From NCBI RefSeq assembly GCF_027568395.1, contig NZ_JANKZL010000010.1:124001-188000 (forward strand): 64,000 bases of DNA, in the 5' to 3' direction. The notes below the pieces were generated by a model. It had not been told where the DNA came from. It saw nothing but the letters and a program-made list of their open reading frames with translations, and made no database searches. Below, one piece after another: positions 16,513 through 25,708 of the stretch (position 1 is the first letter of the stretch; each line of letters opens with the position of its first letter). This DNA comes from Aminobacter sp. HY435 (lineage in GTDB: Bacteria; Pseudomonadota; Alphaproteobacteria; Rhizobiales; Rhizobiaceae). The position numbers and the translations under genes are program-made.

Positions 16513-17634
16513 TCAGAACCTCAGTTTTTGCATCGCAAACATCAGGTCGGTCGATACCCCGTAGGATGTCGGCATGCCGAACAAGATGCCGGCCGATTGT
16601 AGCGCCGGAGATGTGGGATTGTTGATCTCCCAAAGGCTGGTGAAGCGCTTGAGGAATTCGCCGAGCTTCTTTGGGTCGGAGAGGTCGGAAACTTTCAGCT
16701 TCTGTTCGAACAGCTTGACCTGCTTGTCGACGTCAGCCTGTGCAAAGGCTTCCGGGAGCATCAATGCGGTGCGCACGACCTTGGCCAGGGCCGGGTCGGC
16801 AAGCACCTGGTAGAAATTGGAAATGCTCGAAGCCTTGCGTTCGAAATAGAGCGCAAGGCGGACCCCTTCATTTTCCTTGCCGGCATTTTCCTCGAGGGTC
16901 TGCCGAAAGAATTTTTCCGTCGATGGCTTCTGTGCTGCGTTGATGGTGGTGGCGTCGGCGCCGTAGGCTTCGAAATTGAACGCGGTGGCAAATGCAGCAA
17001 AGCGCGTATCGGCCATCTGGTTGGCATAGCTTTTCGGGTCGCGAACACCACCCGCCAAAACCTTCGCCATCATCTCCTTGTTCTCGACAGAACCACCGAG
17101 ACCGTAGGCGTTCATTGCAAAGACGTAGAGCCGGTCGTTGGCAAGAAGCTCTTTGGCGGACTTAATCTTTACGATGTTTTCCTGATAGTATTTGACTTCT
17201 TTCTTCACCGCTTCGGAATTCGGGTCGCCGCCGGCCAGGTTGACAGCCACCAGATACTTGGTCGTGGTCCCCTGTTGGGCTTTGTTGAAGACGGTGGCCT
17301 GGTCCCCGAGCTCCGCGAAGTTGAAGGTTTTGACAAATTCGGCATAGCGCTTGTCAGTCAGCTTGTTGGCGAAGCTGTCGGGATTGGCAATGCCCTCCTT
17401 GAGGGCCTTTTTCATGAACGCCTTGGCGTAGGCCATGTCCTCTAGGCCGTGCGACTTCATCGCGTACTTGAAAAGCCGATCGTTCTTGATGAACTCGTCG
17501 ATGCTTTTCACTTTCGTGATGTTCTTCAGGTAGTACTCGGTTTCGCGCTCGACGATCGGCTGGGCTTCGACCCGGTCAAGGGCCTTGCCAAGGTCCTTCG
17601 CGATCATCTGATAGCTAGTATACGTGTTGAGCAC
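16513..17634 (-). CDS. DUF1217 domain protein of the flagellar cluster
   Basis: 373 residues, soluble, composed of at least two similar units. Unit 1 has ETEYYLKNITKVKSIDEFIK ... DRLFKYAMKSHGLEDMAYAK ... DKRYAEFVKTFNFAELG. Unit 2 has KEVKYYQENIVKIKSAKELL ... DRLYVFAMNAYGLGGSVENK ... DTRFAAFATAFNFEAYG. This is the DUF1217 pattern found next to flagellar genes in this order. I prefer the GTG at 17634 (VLNTYTSYQM), 9 bases after GGAGG, over the TTG two codons upstream, which lies too close to the SD. The function is unknown. It heads the leftward operon and is divergent from motA. Confidence 0.85.
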   Translation of the reverse strand: MLNTYTSYQMIAKDLGKALDRVEAQPIVERETEYYLKNITKVKSIDEFIKNDRLFKYAMKSHGLEDMAYAKAFMKKALKEGIANPDSFANKLTDKRYAEFVKTFNFAELGDQATVFNKAQQGTTTKYLVAVNLAGGDPNSEAVKKEVKYYQENIVKIKSAKELLANDRLYVFAMNAYGLGGSVENKEMMAKVLAGGVRDPKSYANQMADTRFAAFATAFNFEAYGADATTINAAQKPSTEKFFRQTLEENAGKENEGVRLALYFERKASSISNFYQVLADPALAKVVRTALMLPEAFAQADVDKQVKLFEQKLKVSDLSDPKKLGEFLKRFTSLWEINNPTSPALQSAGILFGMPTSYGVSTDLMFAMQKLRF

Positions 17635-17788
17635 GAACAAAGTCCTCCCGCCGCAGGATAGTCGGAGAAGGCTACGCTCGAATCCTTGCGCGAGGCTGAA
17701 TCGATTTTCGACAGTCCTTCAAGCCTCACACAAGGCACGGCGTCTATCTGTGCATGCATATTGCTTTTGAATGCGGAAGGACCTGCTC

Positions 17789-18664
17789 GTGGGCATTCTG
17801 ATCGGACTCGTCGTTACGCTGGGGTGTGTGCTCGGCGGCTTCATGGCGATGGGCGGCCATCTGGACGTGCTCATGCAGCCGTGGGAGCTGGTCATCATCG
17901 GCGGCGCGGCGCTGGGCACATTCCTTGTCGCCAATCCGATGTCGACGGTGAAGGACACCGGCCGCGCCATCATGGAAGGCTTCAAGCAGAAGGTCCCGAA
18001 AGAGCAGAACTACCTGGAGACGCTCGGCGTTCTGCATTCGCTGATGCGGGAGCTGCGCACCAAGACGCGCTCGGAAGTCGAGGCTCATATCGACAATCCC
18101 GAGGAATCGTCGATCTTCCAGTCCTTCCCGACCGTTCTCGCCAATCACGACCTGACGCACTTCATCTGCGACTATTGCCGCATCATCATCATCGGCAACG
18201 CCCGCTCGCATGAGATCGAGGCGCTGATGGACGAAGAGATCCAGACCATCCGCGCCGACAAGCTGAAGCCCTATCATGCGCTGACCGCGGTCGGCGACGG
18301 CCTGCCGGCTCTCGGCATCGTCGCCGCCGTTCTCGGCGTGGTGAAGGCGATGGGCGCACTCGACCAGTCGCCGGAAATCCTGGGCGGGCTGATCGGCGCA
18401 GCGCTGGTCGGTACCTTCCTCGGCATCTTCCTGTCCTATGCGGTGGTCGGGCCGATCGCCACCAAGGTCAAGACGGTGCGCGAGAAGAACAACCGGCTCT
18501 ACATCATCGTCAAGCAGACGCTGCTGGCCTACATGAACGGCTCGCTGCCGCAGGTGGCGATCGAATTCGGCCGCAAGACGATTTCCTCCTACGACCGGCC
18601 ATCCATCGACGCGGTCGAACAAAGCACGCTGAACATCGGCAATATCGAGAAGAAGGCGGCCTGA
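17789..18664 (+). CDS. motA: Flagellar motor stator protein MotA
   Basis: Proton-channel stator subunit, inner membrane, 291 residues from the GTG at 17789. Signature segments are [40 protein letters not shown], and the conserved cytoplasmic-to-membrane block [20 protein letters not shown] with its proline. An ATG six codons upstream (17771) is possible, but it has no SD, whereas GGAAGG lies 8 bases before the GTG. The GTG start also gives the usual MotA N-terminus. motB is not adjacent. Confidence 0.95.
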   Translation: MGILIGLVVTLGCVLGGFMAMGGHLDVLMQPWELVIIGGAALGTFLVANPMSTVKDTGRAIMEGFKQKVPKEQNYLETLGVLHSLMRELRTKTRSEVEAHIDNPEESSIFQSFPTVLANHDLTHFICDYCRIIIIGNARSHEIEALMDEEIQTIRADKLKPYHALTAVGDGLPALGIVAAVLGVVKAMGALDQSPEILGGLIGAALVGTFLGIFLSYAVVGPIATKVKTVREKNNRLYIIVKQTLLAYMNGSLPQVAIEFGRKTISSYDRPSIDAVEQSTLNIGNIEKKAA

Positions 18665-18700
18665 ACCGATGCAGGACGCTGAACAAGGGCATCGCAAGTC

Positions 18701-19636
18701 ATGAATATCACCGCAAGCCCTGCGGAACCGCGCGACCTGGTCATCGAACGCCTGCTGGGCGACACCGGCGAGCCAGCCAAGGTGCATTCGGCCGCCCGCC
18801 GGCTGGCGGAGCGGTCTGCGCCGCTGATCGCCAAGTACCTGACGGAAATGCTGCCCGAGCAGGTCTTTGTCGAGGTGGCGGACGTCAAGCTTGCGCGCAT
18901 GGCGGACGCCAAGGCGGGCAAGGCCAACCAGGCCATGACCGTCGCCATAACCATGGCCTCGCCCGACGGGCTGGTGATGACGCTCGACCCGCAGGCAATC
19001 GCAATCCTCGTGCATCTGATGTTCGGCGGCGACGCCAACCGCGACGTGGCGCCGCTCGACCGCGACCTTTCGTCGATCGAGATGGGCGTATCTACGCTTG
19101 TGCTGCAGGAAGTCGCGCGCGCCATGAACGCCCAGGGCCCGGATGGCGGCCTCGGCGTCAAGCTGCCGGTCGGCGAAGCGACGACCGGTACGGTGATGAA
19201 GAAGCATGTGTTCCGCGACGGTCCTTCGGCGCGCATCACGCTGACGATCGCCACCGCCGTTTCGCGCGGCATGCTGACACTGACGCTGCCGCAGCGCATC
19301 CTGATCGAGGACCGGCGCGTCAAGGCCGAAGAAGAGGCAAACGCCGTGCCGACGACTGAATGGCGTTCGCGCTTTTCGGACGAGGTGATGCGTTCAACGG
19401 TTCGCCTCGAGGCATCCATGCCGCTCGGAAGAATGACGCTTGGCGACCTTACGGGCCTCGCTCTCGGCCAGGTGATCGAGCTTGCGGAAAACGCACAGAC
19501 CAATGCCGTCATCGCGGCGCGTGGAAAGACGCTGTTTGCCTGCGAGTTCGGCAAGCTTGGCCAGAATTACACCGTGCGCATCCGGCGTCCGTTCGACGCC
19601 ACCGAAGAAACAATTGAAGGCATCGTCGCCGGCTGA
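18701..19636 (+). CDS. fliM: Flagellar motor switch protein FliM
   Basis: C-ring switch subunit, 311 residues, shorter and more divergent than enterobacterial FliM as usual in rhizobia. The middle domain contains FGGDANRDVAPLDRDLSSIE. The C-terminal SpoA-type domain has EASMPLGRMTLGDLTGLALG and FACEFGKLGQNYTVRIRRPF. The N-terminal CheY-binding motif is not obvious. Lies in the rightward operon between motA and fliN. Confidence 0.9.
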   Translation: MNITASPAEPRDLVIERLLGDTGEPAKVHSAARRLAERSAPLIAKYLTEMLPEQVFVEVADVKLARMADAKAGKANQAMTVAITMASPDGLVMTLDPQAIAILVHLMFGGDANRDVAPLDRDLSSIEMGVSTLVLQEVARAMNAQGPDGGLGVKLPVGEATTGTVMKKHVFRDGPSARITLTIATAVSRGMLTLTLPQRILIEDRRVKAEEEANAVPTTEWRSRFSDEVMRSTVRLEASMPLGRMTLGDLTGLALGQVIELAENAQTNAVIAARGKTLFACEFGKLGQNYTVRIRRPFDATEETIEGIVAG

Positions 19637-19684
19637 ACGACACGCGTCGCCCGAGACTTCGACCGACAGAACTGGAGAGTACCG

Positions 19685-20083
19685 ATGAGCAAGGCCCAGC
19701 CCAAAGCCGAGATCGAAAAGCCCGAAGCCGAAGTCGAGGACGATCAGCTCAACCGCGCCATCGAAGAACTTCGCGGCGTCCTGAGCGAAGAGGAGAAGCG
19801 TCCGGAGGCGATGCGCGCGGCCGCCGCCGCCGGCAACAGCGTCATCCTCGATATCCCGGTCGAGGTCCAGATCGTGCTCGGCAGCACCGAGATGCCGGTC
19901 TCCGACCTGATGACCCTGCAGAAGGGCTCGACTGTCGCGCTTGACCGCCGTATCGGTGAGCCGGTGGACGTCGTCGTCAACGGTCGCCGCATCGCGCGCG
20001 GCGAAATCACCGTGCTTGAAAACGATCCGTCGCGTTTCGGCATCCGCCTGACTGAAATCGTAGCGGCCGCCAAGAAGTCCTGA
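19685..20083 (+). CDS. fliN: Flagellar motor switch protein FliN
   Basis: C-ring subunit, 132 residues. An acidic disordered N-terminus (about 45 residues) precedes a SpoA domain: VILDIPVEVQIVLGSTEMPV, LMTLQKGSTVALDRRIGEPV, DVVVNGRRIARGEITVLEND and FGIRLTEI. GGAGAG lies just upstream of the ATG. Confidence 0.95.
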   Translation: MSKAQPKAEIEKPEAEVEDDQLNRAIEELRGVLSEEEKRPEAMRAAAAAGNSVILDIPVEVQIVLGSTEMPVSDLMTLQKGSTVALDRRIGEPVDVVVNGRRIARGEITVLENDPSRFGIRLTEIVAAAKKS

Positions 20084-20125
20084 GGACCCCAACTTGCTTA
20101 CCCATCGTTCTAGAAAGGCCTCCGC

Positions 20126-21142
20126 ATGACCACGTCGCTGGCGTCGCTGACGCGGCCGCAGAAGGCCGCGGCCATTTTGGTGGCGATGGGCAAACCCTCG
20201 GCCAGCCGGCTGCTGAAGTTCTTCAAGCAGGAAGAGCTGAAGGCGCTGATCGAAGGCGCCCGATTGCTGCGGACCATTCCCCAGGCCGATCTTGAGCGCA
20301 TCGTCGCGGAGTTCGAGGCCGAGTTCACCGAAGGCGCGGGCCTGCTCGATTCCGCCGACAAGATGGACACCATCCTCAACGAGTCGCTTACGCCCGAAGA
20401 AATGGACGCCCTGATGGGCAAGGGCGAGCCGGTGGTCAAGAAGGACGTCACGCCTCCGGTGTGGCCGCAACTCGAAAAACTCGACCCGGCGCAGATCGGC
20501 ACGTTCCTCGTCAATGAACATCCGCAGACCGCAGCGATGATCCTGTCGAACCTGGCGCCGAACTACGCGGCAAGCGTGGTCCTGACCATGGACAAGCCGG
20601 TGCGCAGCGAGATCATCAAGCGCATGATGGAACTGTCGAAGGTTCCGGAGGCCGCAACCAGGATGGTCGAGAACCAGATCCGCGCGCATGTGCTTTCCGA
20701 AGGCGCCCAGAAAGACACATCGATCGGGCAGACGCGCGTGGCCAGCGTGCTCAACGAACTCGACAAGTCGCAGCTCGAGGAGGTGATGAGCGACCTCAGG
20801 GAGGTCGGCATGGCCGATCTTGACGCCATTCGCGCCCGGCTGTTTTCGTTCGACGACGTTCCCGCGATGTCGCAGAAGGCGCGCGTTGCGCTGTTCGACG
20901 GACTTTCGAGCGAACTCATCACGCTCGCCCTTCGCGGCACGCCGCTGCCGCTTGCCGAGGCCGTCCTCTCGTCGATTGGCGCGCGCACCCGCCGCATGAT
21001 CGAATCCGAATTGAGCCAGGGGTCGGAAGGCATACTTCCGGCCGATATTCTGGGCGCGCGCAAGACCATTGCTTCGACCGCGCTCAGGATGTCCAGGGAG
21101 GGCCTGCTCGAGTTGCCATCGGCGCAGAACGCCGCAGCCTGA
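20126..21142 (+). CDS. fliG: Flagellar motor switch protein FliG
   Basis: C-ring torque-generating subunit, 338 residues, normal length. The EHPQ motif (residues 131-134, in LVNEHPQTAAMILSNL) and the C-terminal torque helix region (VASVLNELDKSQLEEVMSDL, LDAIRARLFSFDDVP) are present. Rightward operon between fliN and flhB. Confidence 0.95.
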   Translation: MTTSLASLTRPQKAAAILVAMGKPSASRLLKFFKQEELKALIEGARLLRTIPQADLERIVAEFEAEFTEGAGLLDSADKMDTILNESLTPEEMDALMGKGEPVVKKDVTPPVWPQLEKLDPAQIGTFLVNEHPQTAAMILSNLAPNYAASVVLTMDKPVRSEIIKRMMELSKVPEAATRMVENQIRAHVLSEGAQKDTSIGQTRVASVLNELDKSQLEEVMSDLREVGMADLDAIRARLFSFDDVPAMSQKARVALFDGLSSELITLALRGTPLPLAEAVLSSIGARTRRMIESELSQGSEGILPADILGARKTIASTALRMSREGLLELPSAQNAAA

Positions 21143-21163
21143 CGTCGGGACGGTCGCTGAGCG

Positions 21164-22237
21164 ATGTCGGAAGACAAAGACTCAAAAACAGAAGAAGCCA
21201 CGGAGAAGAAGATCCGTGACACCATCGAGAAGGGCAAACTGCCGGTCTCGAAGGAAATCGCGATCTTCACCTCGTTCCTGGCCATCCTTGTCTATGCCGT
21301 CTTCTTCGCCGGCAATTCGATCGCCGAACTGGGCGTGTTCCTGTCCAATTTCCTGGAGAAACCGGAAGCTTGGCCGTTGGGCACCGAGCGTGACGTGATC
21401 GAGCTCTACCGCTCGGTGATGATCGAGATCGGCCGCGCGGTCGTCAGCCTGTTCCTGATGCTGGTCGTCGCCGGCATCGGAGCCTCCATTTTCCAGAACA
21501 TGCCGCAATTTGTCGGCGAACGCATCCGCCCGCAGGCCTCTCGCATCTCGCTGATGGGGGGCTGGAAGCGCATGTTCGGGGCGCAGGGGTTCGCGGAGTT
21601 CCTGAAGTCGCTGGCCAAGCTCTGCTTCGTCGTCCTGGTGCTCGTCCTGGTGTTGTCGGACGCCCACCGCAGCCTGCTTGCCGGCATGATCACCAACCCG
21701 ATCGCGTTTGGCGAGGTCATCCGCGGAGCAGCCGTCGACATCCTTGTTTCGATCGTCTTCGTCATGGCGGCGATCGCAGTCGCCGACCTTGTCTGGTCCC
21801 GGTTCCATTGGCGCCAGGAGCAGAGGATGACCAAGCAGGAGGTCAAGGACGAGCTCAAGCAGTCGGAAGGCGACCCGATCGTCAAGTCACGTCTGCGCTC
21901 GATCGCGCGCGACCGTGCGCGCCAGCGGATGATGACGGCGGTGCCGAAGGCGACGCTGGTGATCGCCAACCCGACCCATTTCGCCATCGCCCTGCGTTAT
22001 GTGCGCGAGGAAAACGCAGCCCCCGTCGTGGTCGCCAAAGGCCAGGATCTGGTTGCGCTCAAGATCCGCGAAATCGCCGAGGCCAACTCGATTCCGGTGT
22101 TCGAGGACGTGGCGCTCGCCCGCTCCATGTACAAGCAAGTTTCGGTGGATAGTGTGATCCCACCTCAGTTCTATCAGGCGGTCGCCGAACTCGTACGCAT
22201 CGTTTACGGAAATAAGGGTCAACGCAGGACATCATGA
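21164..22237 (+). CDS. flhB: Flagellar export apparatus protein FlhB
   Basis: Export gate subunit that switches substrate specificity, 357 residues. Four membrane segments lie between about residues 32 and 215. The cytoplasmic domain contains the autocleavage site NPTH (residues 269-272, in LVIANPTHFAIALRY). The N-terminus SKTEEATEKKIRDTIEKGKL is typical. Its end overlaps the start of the next small gene by 4 bases. Confidence 0.97.
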   Translation: MSEDKDSKTEEATEKKIRDTIEKGKLPVSKEIAIFTSFLAILVYAVFFAGNSIAELGVFLSNFLEKPEAWPLGTERDVIELYRSVMIEIGRAVVSLFLMLVVAGIGASIFQNMPQFVGERIRPQASRISLMGGWKRMFGAQGFAEFLKSLAKLCFVVLVLVLVLSDAHRSLLAGMITNPIAFGEVIRGAAVDILVSIVFVMAAIAVADLVWSRFHWRQEQRMTKQEVKDELKQSEGDPIVKSRLRSIARDRARQRMMTAVPKATLVIANPTHFAIALRYVREENAAPVVVAKGQDLVALKIREIAEANSIPVFEDVALARSMYKQVSVDSVIPPQFYQAVAELVRIVYGNKGQRRTS

Positions 22238-22677
22238 ATCCTCAGCCACACGCCTCGTCCCGGGAAGTGATAGTAGCAACCGCCATACAGCCTGTGGTGC
22301 GGGAATTGCGTTTGGTCGACATTGCCGACTACATAGCTTTTATCCGTCTCGAGCATTTCGCCTGCCTGGCCGATCTGGTCGATTCAGCGGCCGAACTCTA
22401 CTTCATGCCTGGCGCGTTGCGCCTGGGGCTGGGTGGCGAGGCGCATGTCTGCTGGACCGGAAATCCGCGGATCGTACTGGACCTGGAGCTTCGCCCGGAA
22501 GGCGCGGTGATCTATTTCCAGCTGTCATTGACCGACAGCAGCGCCTCGGTCGAGGTGCACTATGTTTCGTTCGAAAAGCCCCATGCCGAGCCGGAGAAGA
22601 ACACCGAATATCTGGCAGCCGCCATCCAGCACGCGATGATCCGGCAGCCCGGAACACCCCAGGCCAAGGCCGCCTGA
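22234..22677 (+). CDS. Small protein translationally coupled to flhB, unknown function
   Basis: 147 residues, no recognised domain, no signal or membrane segment. Central region FACLADLVDSAAELYFMPGA and CWTGNPRIVLDLELRPEGAV suggests a small soluble alpha/beta protein. The ATG overlaps the flhB stop (ATGA). It ends exactly where the convergent visR gene ends (22677/22678). An unnamed gene is also found between flhB and visR in related rhizobia, so it is probably a conserved accessory of the motility regulon. Confidence 0.8.
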   Translation: MNPQPHASSREVIVATAIQPVVRELRLVDIADYIAFIRLEHFACLADLVDSAAELYFMPGALRLGLGGEAHVCWTGNPRIVLDLELRPEGAVIYFQLSLTDSSASVEVHYVSFEKPHAEPEKNTEYLAAAIQHAMIRQPGTPQAKAA

Positions 22678-23412
22678 CTAGTCGATCAAACCCATGCGCA
22701 GGGCCTTGGCCACCGCATGCATGCGGTTGACGGCATTGAGCTTCTGGGTGGTCTGGGTGAGGTACTGATTGGCGGTATGGACCGACAGCTTGAGAAGCTT
22801 GGCGATCTCTTCGCTGGTGTAGCCGCGCGAGGTCAGCTTCAGGCACTCGATTTCGCGGCGCGACATTTGCGGCAGGTTGCCGTCACCGGCCGCGCCGAGG
22901 CGGGAGACCACGTCGAAGAGCGCAAAACAACGACCGTGAAGGTCGTGCAGGGAGGCCGGATCGGGCGCCAGCTCGGCCCCGCCAAAGACAAAGATGCCGA
23001 CCTGCCCGCGGTCGGTGTAGACGGGAAAGGCGATGCCGCGGCTCCCGGTTTCGGAGCTTGCCAGGCGGTTCGTCCAGGTGAGCATGGCAAAGCCGTCCTC
23101 ATCGCCATCGACCCACCAGCAAGGCGCGGTCGAAAGGCGGGCATGGCGCACCAGCTGCTCACCAAGGCCACCGCTCAACAAGTGTGCTGTGGTTTGTGGG
23201 CCGCTTGGGAAATTGCTGTCGAACAGAGGGGTCAACTGATCGCCCTGGGTTGAGGCGCCGACCAGGCAAAGCGCGAAGTCGCGCGCGCCAAGATCGATGG
23301 CCATCCAGCGGCAGCGGCGGGCAGCGTCTTGAAGGCTCACCGCGATGCCGTGGGCGGCCGCTTGCGTGTCCTGCGCAATCGATCCGGATGGCTTTCGCTG
23401 GACGCTGGTCAA
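22678..23412 (-). CDS. visR: LuxR-type motility master regulator VisR
   Basis: With VisN it forms the global activator at the top of the rhizobial flagellar hierarchy. It has 244 residues from a TTG start (23412) that overlaps the visN stop as TTGA. No ATG gives a sensible length, so translation is probably coupled to visN. The ligand/autoinducer-like N-terminal domain (ARDFALCLVGASTQGDQLTP) is followed by a C-terminal LuxR helix-turn-helix (MSRREIECLKLTSRGYTSEE, IAKLLKLSVHTANQYLTQTT). Assignment as VisR rather than VisN follows the known gene order. Confidence 0.9.
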   Translation of the reverse strand: MTSVQRKPSGSIAQDTQAAAHGIAVSLQDAARRCRWMAIDLGARDFALCLVGASTQGDQLTPLFDSNFPSGPQTTAHLLSGGLGEQLVRHARLSTAPCWWVDGDEDGFAMLTWTNRLASSETGSRGIAFPVYTDRGQVGIFVFGGAELAPDPASLHDLHGRCFALFDVVSRLGAAGDGNLPQMSRREIECLKLTSRGYTSEEIAKLLKLSVHTANQYLTQTTQKLNAVNRMHAVAKALRMGLID

Positions 23413-24284
23413 ATGATGCCGCTCCTGATTGCGGTCGCAATCGCCATGGCGCGATTGGAGGCCGACAGTTTCTGGATCGCATGCGTGATGTAGCTGTTGA
23501 CCGTGTTGGACGACACGCCGAGGATCAGGGCCACCTCGTCGGTGGTCTTGCCTTCGGACACCCAGAACAGGCATTCGCGCTCGCGATCCGACAGCGGGTC
23601 CTTGAGCGTCGCAGCGGCCAGGATGCCCTGCGCCTGCGAGAGGGCATAGCAGCACTCGAGCTGGGCACGCGGCATCACCGCCGGATCGATCTGCCCGGCT
23701 TCGGCGGCGGAAAACAGCGCGAACAGGCGCTGGCGACCGACATGCAGCCGCAAGGCGAAGATTTCAGCATGGCCGAGCACGTCGAGCAGGCGCGCTTCCT
23801 CGCCGCCGAGAAGCGCGGGTGCCTGGGAAGCGACCAGTCCCTGCGGACGCGCGCCGGGCGCGCTGGCAAACGGGCTCTGCGCCAGGCTTGCGATGAGGGC
23901 GTGACCGGCGATCTGGATCGCGTCGTAGATCCAGTTCGAGGCGATGATCTGAAGGCTGTCGCGATCCTGGTCCTGCGAGATGGCCACCAGCATGTAGCCG
24001 TCGGCGCAGATTTCGTCGGTCAGGCCCATGAAGAAAGCGGTGAGATCGCTGCGCGAAGTGAGCCTTGCTGCGACGGTGGACTGTTCGTTGCGGGCTGCCA
24101 GAGCGTTCATTGCGATGCTTGCCGGAATCCAGTTGAGGCCGGAAAAGGCTGGTGCCTCGACCGGGTCGAAAACGCTTTGACTTGGACGATAGGAACTCGA
24201 CGCAGATGCCAGGGCATCCATCGGCCGAATCCGTGCTGGTCGCGCGAAGCCTGACGCGCTCTCCACCGAGAATATCCTCGGCAT
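23409..24284 (-). CDS. visN: LuxR-type motility master regulator VisN
   Basis: Partner of VisR, up to 291 residues. C-terminal LuxR-type DNA-binding domain: LSDRERECLFWVSEGKTTDE, VALILGVSSNTVNSYITHAI. The N-terminal sensory part includes FFMGLTDEICADGYMLVAIS. The start is uncertain. The ATG at 24284 gives a longer N-terminus than expected, and internal ATGs at 24221 and 24110 are alternatives, none with a strong SD. First gene of the visNR operon. Confidence 0.9.
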   Translation of the reverse strand: MPRIFSVESASGFARPARIRPMDALASASSSYRPSQSVFDPVEAPAFSGLNWIPASIAMNALAARNEQSTVAARLTSRSDLTAFFMGLTDEICADGYMLVAISQDQDRDSLQIIASNWIYDAIQIAGHALIASLAQSPFASAPGARPQGLVASQAPALLGGEEARLLDVLGHAEIFALRLHVGRQRLFALFSAAEAGQIDPAVMPRAQLECCYALSQAQGILAAATLKDPLSDRERECLFWVSEGKTTDEVALILGVSSNTVNSYITHAIQKLSASNRAMAIATAIRSGII

Positions 24285-24519
24285 TTCAGAGAGTTGGTGG
24301 TTCGCCGCGCCCCCCGTGGACCGGCTGATTCGGGTTCAATCTAACCTCTCGCGAATCGCTCCGCAAACAGAATTGACAAAAAGTTAATTCAGAGTCCTTC
24401 GGCAGACTCAGGGCATGATCGGGGGCCTGCGCAAATGTGGGAAAAATGCGATGCGGGATCGCCATTGATCAGGTTGGGCAAACAGCTTAACGCTGCGGCA
24501 TTTGCGCGGGAGATTTTCA

Positions 24520-25704
24520 ATGAGCGACCAGTTTCAGGAAGTAACCTCCGTTTCGTGGTTCGGCCGGATCAAGCGGTCGGTGGGGGGCGTTCTGGTTGGG
24601 CTCATTGTGGTCGTGGCGATGGTTGTGGTGCTGTTCTGGAACGAGGGCAGGGCGGTGACAACCGCGCGCTCGCTAGCCGAGGGGGCGAGTGCGGTGGTTT
24701 CCGTGCCTGCCGATACCGTCGACCCCGCCAACGAAGGCAGGCTGATCCACGTCAGCGGCGCGGTCACCGCGTCTGTCGGGCTGGTCGATGAAGATTTCGG
24801 CGTTTCGGCGCATGGCGTGCGCCTGGTCCGCGAAGTCGAGATGTATCAATGGGTCGAAGACTCCAAATCGGAAACGACCACCAAGATGGGCGGCGGAGAG
24901 GAAACCGTCACCACCTACAGCTATTCCAAGGAATGGCGGGACCGGCCGATCAATTCGGCCGAGTTCAAGCAGCCATCCGGACATGAAAACCCGTCGATGG
25001 AGATAGACGGGCGGTCGTTTCAGATCCCCGAAGGCAAGCTCTCTGCATTCACGCTGGACCAGTCGGTGCTGGACATGATCGGCAATTCCGAGAAGTTCGC
25101 GATTACCTCCGCCCAGGCAGCCGACGTCGAGGCGGCCTATCAGGGCACCGGACGGTTGAGCGTGACCAATGGCGGGATATTCCTTGGCGCAAATCCGAGC
25201 GCTGCCGCTGTCGGCGACTACCGCATCAGCTACCTGCTCGTTCCCCTGGGAGACATCAGCATCGTCGGCAAGCAGGCCGGATCAGGCTTCACCGGCTACC
25301 AGACCGTTGCCGGCGACGAGTTGCTGATGGTTGATGCGGGCATGGTTCCGGCGGCCGAAATGTTTGCCGAGGCGGTCCGCGGCAACACCATCATCACCTG
25401 GGTCTTGCGCATCGTATGCCTGCTGCTGCTGGCGTTCGGTTTCAGCCTGTTGCTGGGGCCGTTCGGGGTGCTCGCCGATGTCATTCCATCAGTTGGATCG
25501 ATCGTGCGCATGGGCACGGGGCTGGTCGCCTTCGCGCTGGCTCTGCTTGTCGGAAGCGTGACCATCGCCTTCGCCTGGTTCTGGTACCGGCCGGTTCTGG
25601 CGCTGGGAATCCTGGCTGCTGGGCTCGCGCTTTCATTCCTGCTGACCCGAATGGGCAAGCGCAAGGCGGCAGCCGCCGCACCCAGCGCGGGCGCGGCGGC
25701 CTGA
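24520..25704 (+). CDS. TMEM43/LUMA family membrane protein
   Basis: 394 residues from the ATG at 24520, which has GGGAG 8 bases upstream. One N-terminal membrane segment (about residues 19-42, SVGGVLVGLIVVVAMVVVLF, ending WNEGRA) is followed by a large non-cytoplasmic domain (ETVTTYSYSKEWRDRPINSA) and three C-terminal membrane helices (about residues 288-380, WVLRIVCLLLLAFGFSLLLG). WNEGRA and YSYSKEW are typical of the TMEM43 family, first described in animals but widespread in bacteria. The function in bacteria is unknown. Monocistronic, and not obviously tied to its neighbours. Confidence 0.85.
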   Translation: MSDQFQEVTSVSWFGRIKRSVGGVLVGLIVVVAMVVVLFWNEGRAVTTARSLAEGASAVVSVPADTVDPANEGRLIHVSGAVTASVGLVDEDFGVSAHGVRLVREVEMYQWVEDSKSETTTKMGGGEETVTTYSYSKEWRDRPINSAEFKQPSGHENPSMEIDGRSFQIPEGKLSAFTLDQSVLDMIGNSEKFAITSAQAADVEAAYQGTGRLSVTNGGIFLGANPSAAAVGDYRISYLLVPLGDISIVGKQAGSGFTGYQTVAGDELLMVDAGMVPAAEMFAEAVRGNTIITWVLRIVCLLLLAFGFSLLLGPFGVLADVIPSVGSIVRMGTGLVAFALALLVGSVTIAFAWFWYRPVLALGILAAGLALSFLLTRMGKRKAAAAAPSAGAAA

Positions 25705-25708
25705 AGGG

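Noticed and set aside
17771-17788. ATG at 17771 as the motA start
   Set aside because: No SD before it; the GTG at 17789 has GGAAGG at proper distance and gives the normal MotA N-terminus.
24373-24401. TTGACA upstream of the TMEM43-like gene as a promoter
   Set aside because: No acceptable -10 at 16-18 bp; kept out of the feature list.
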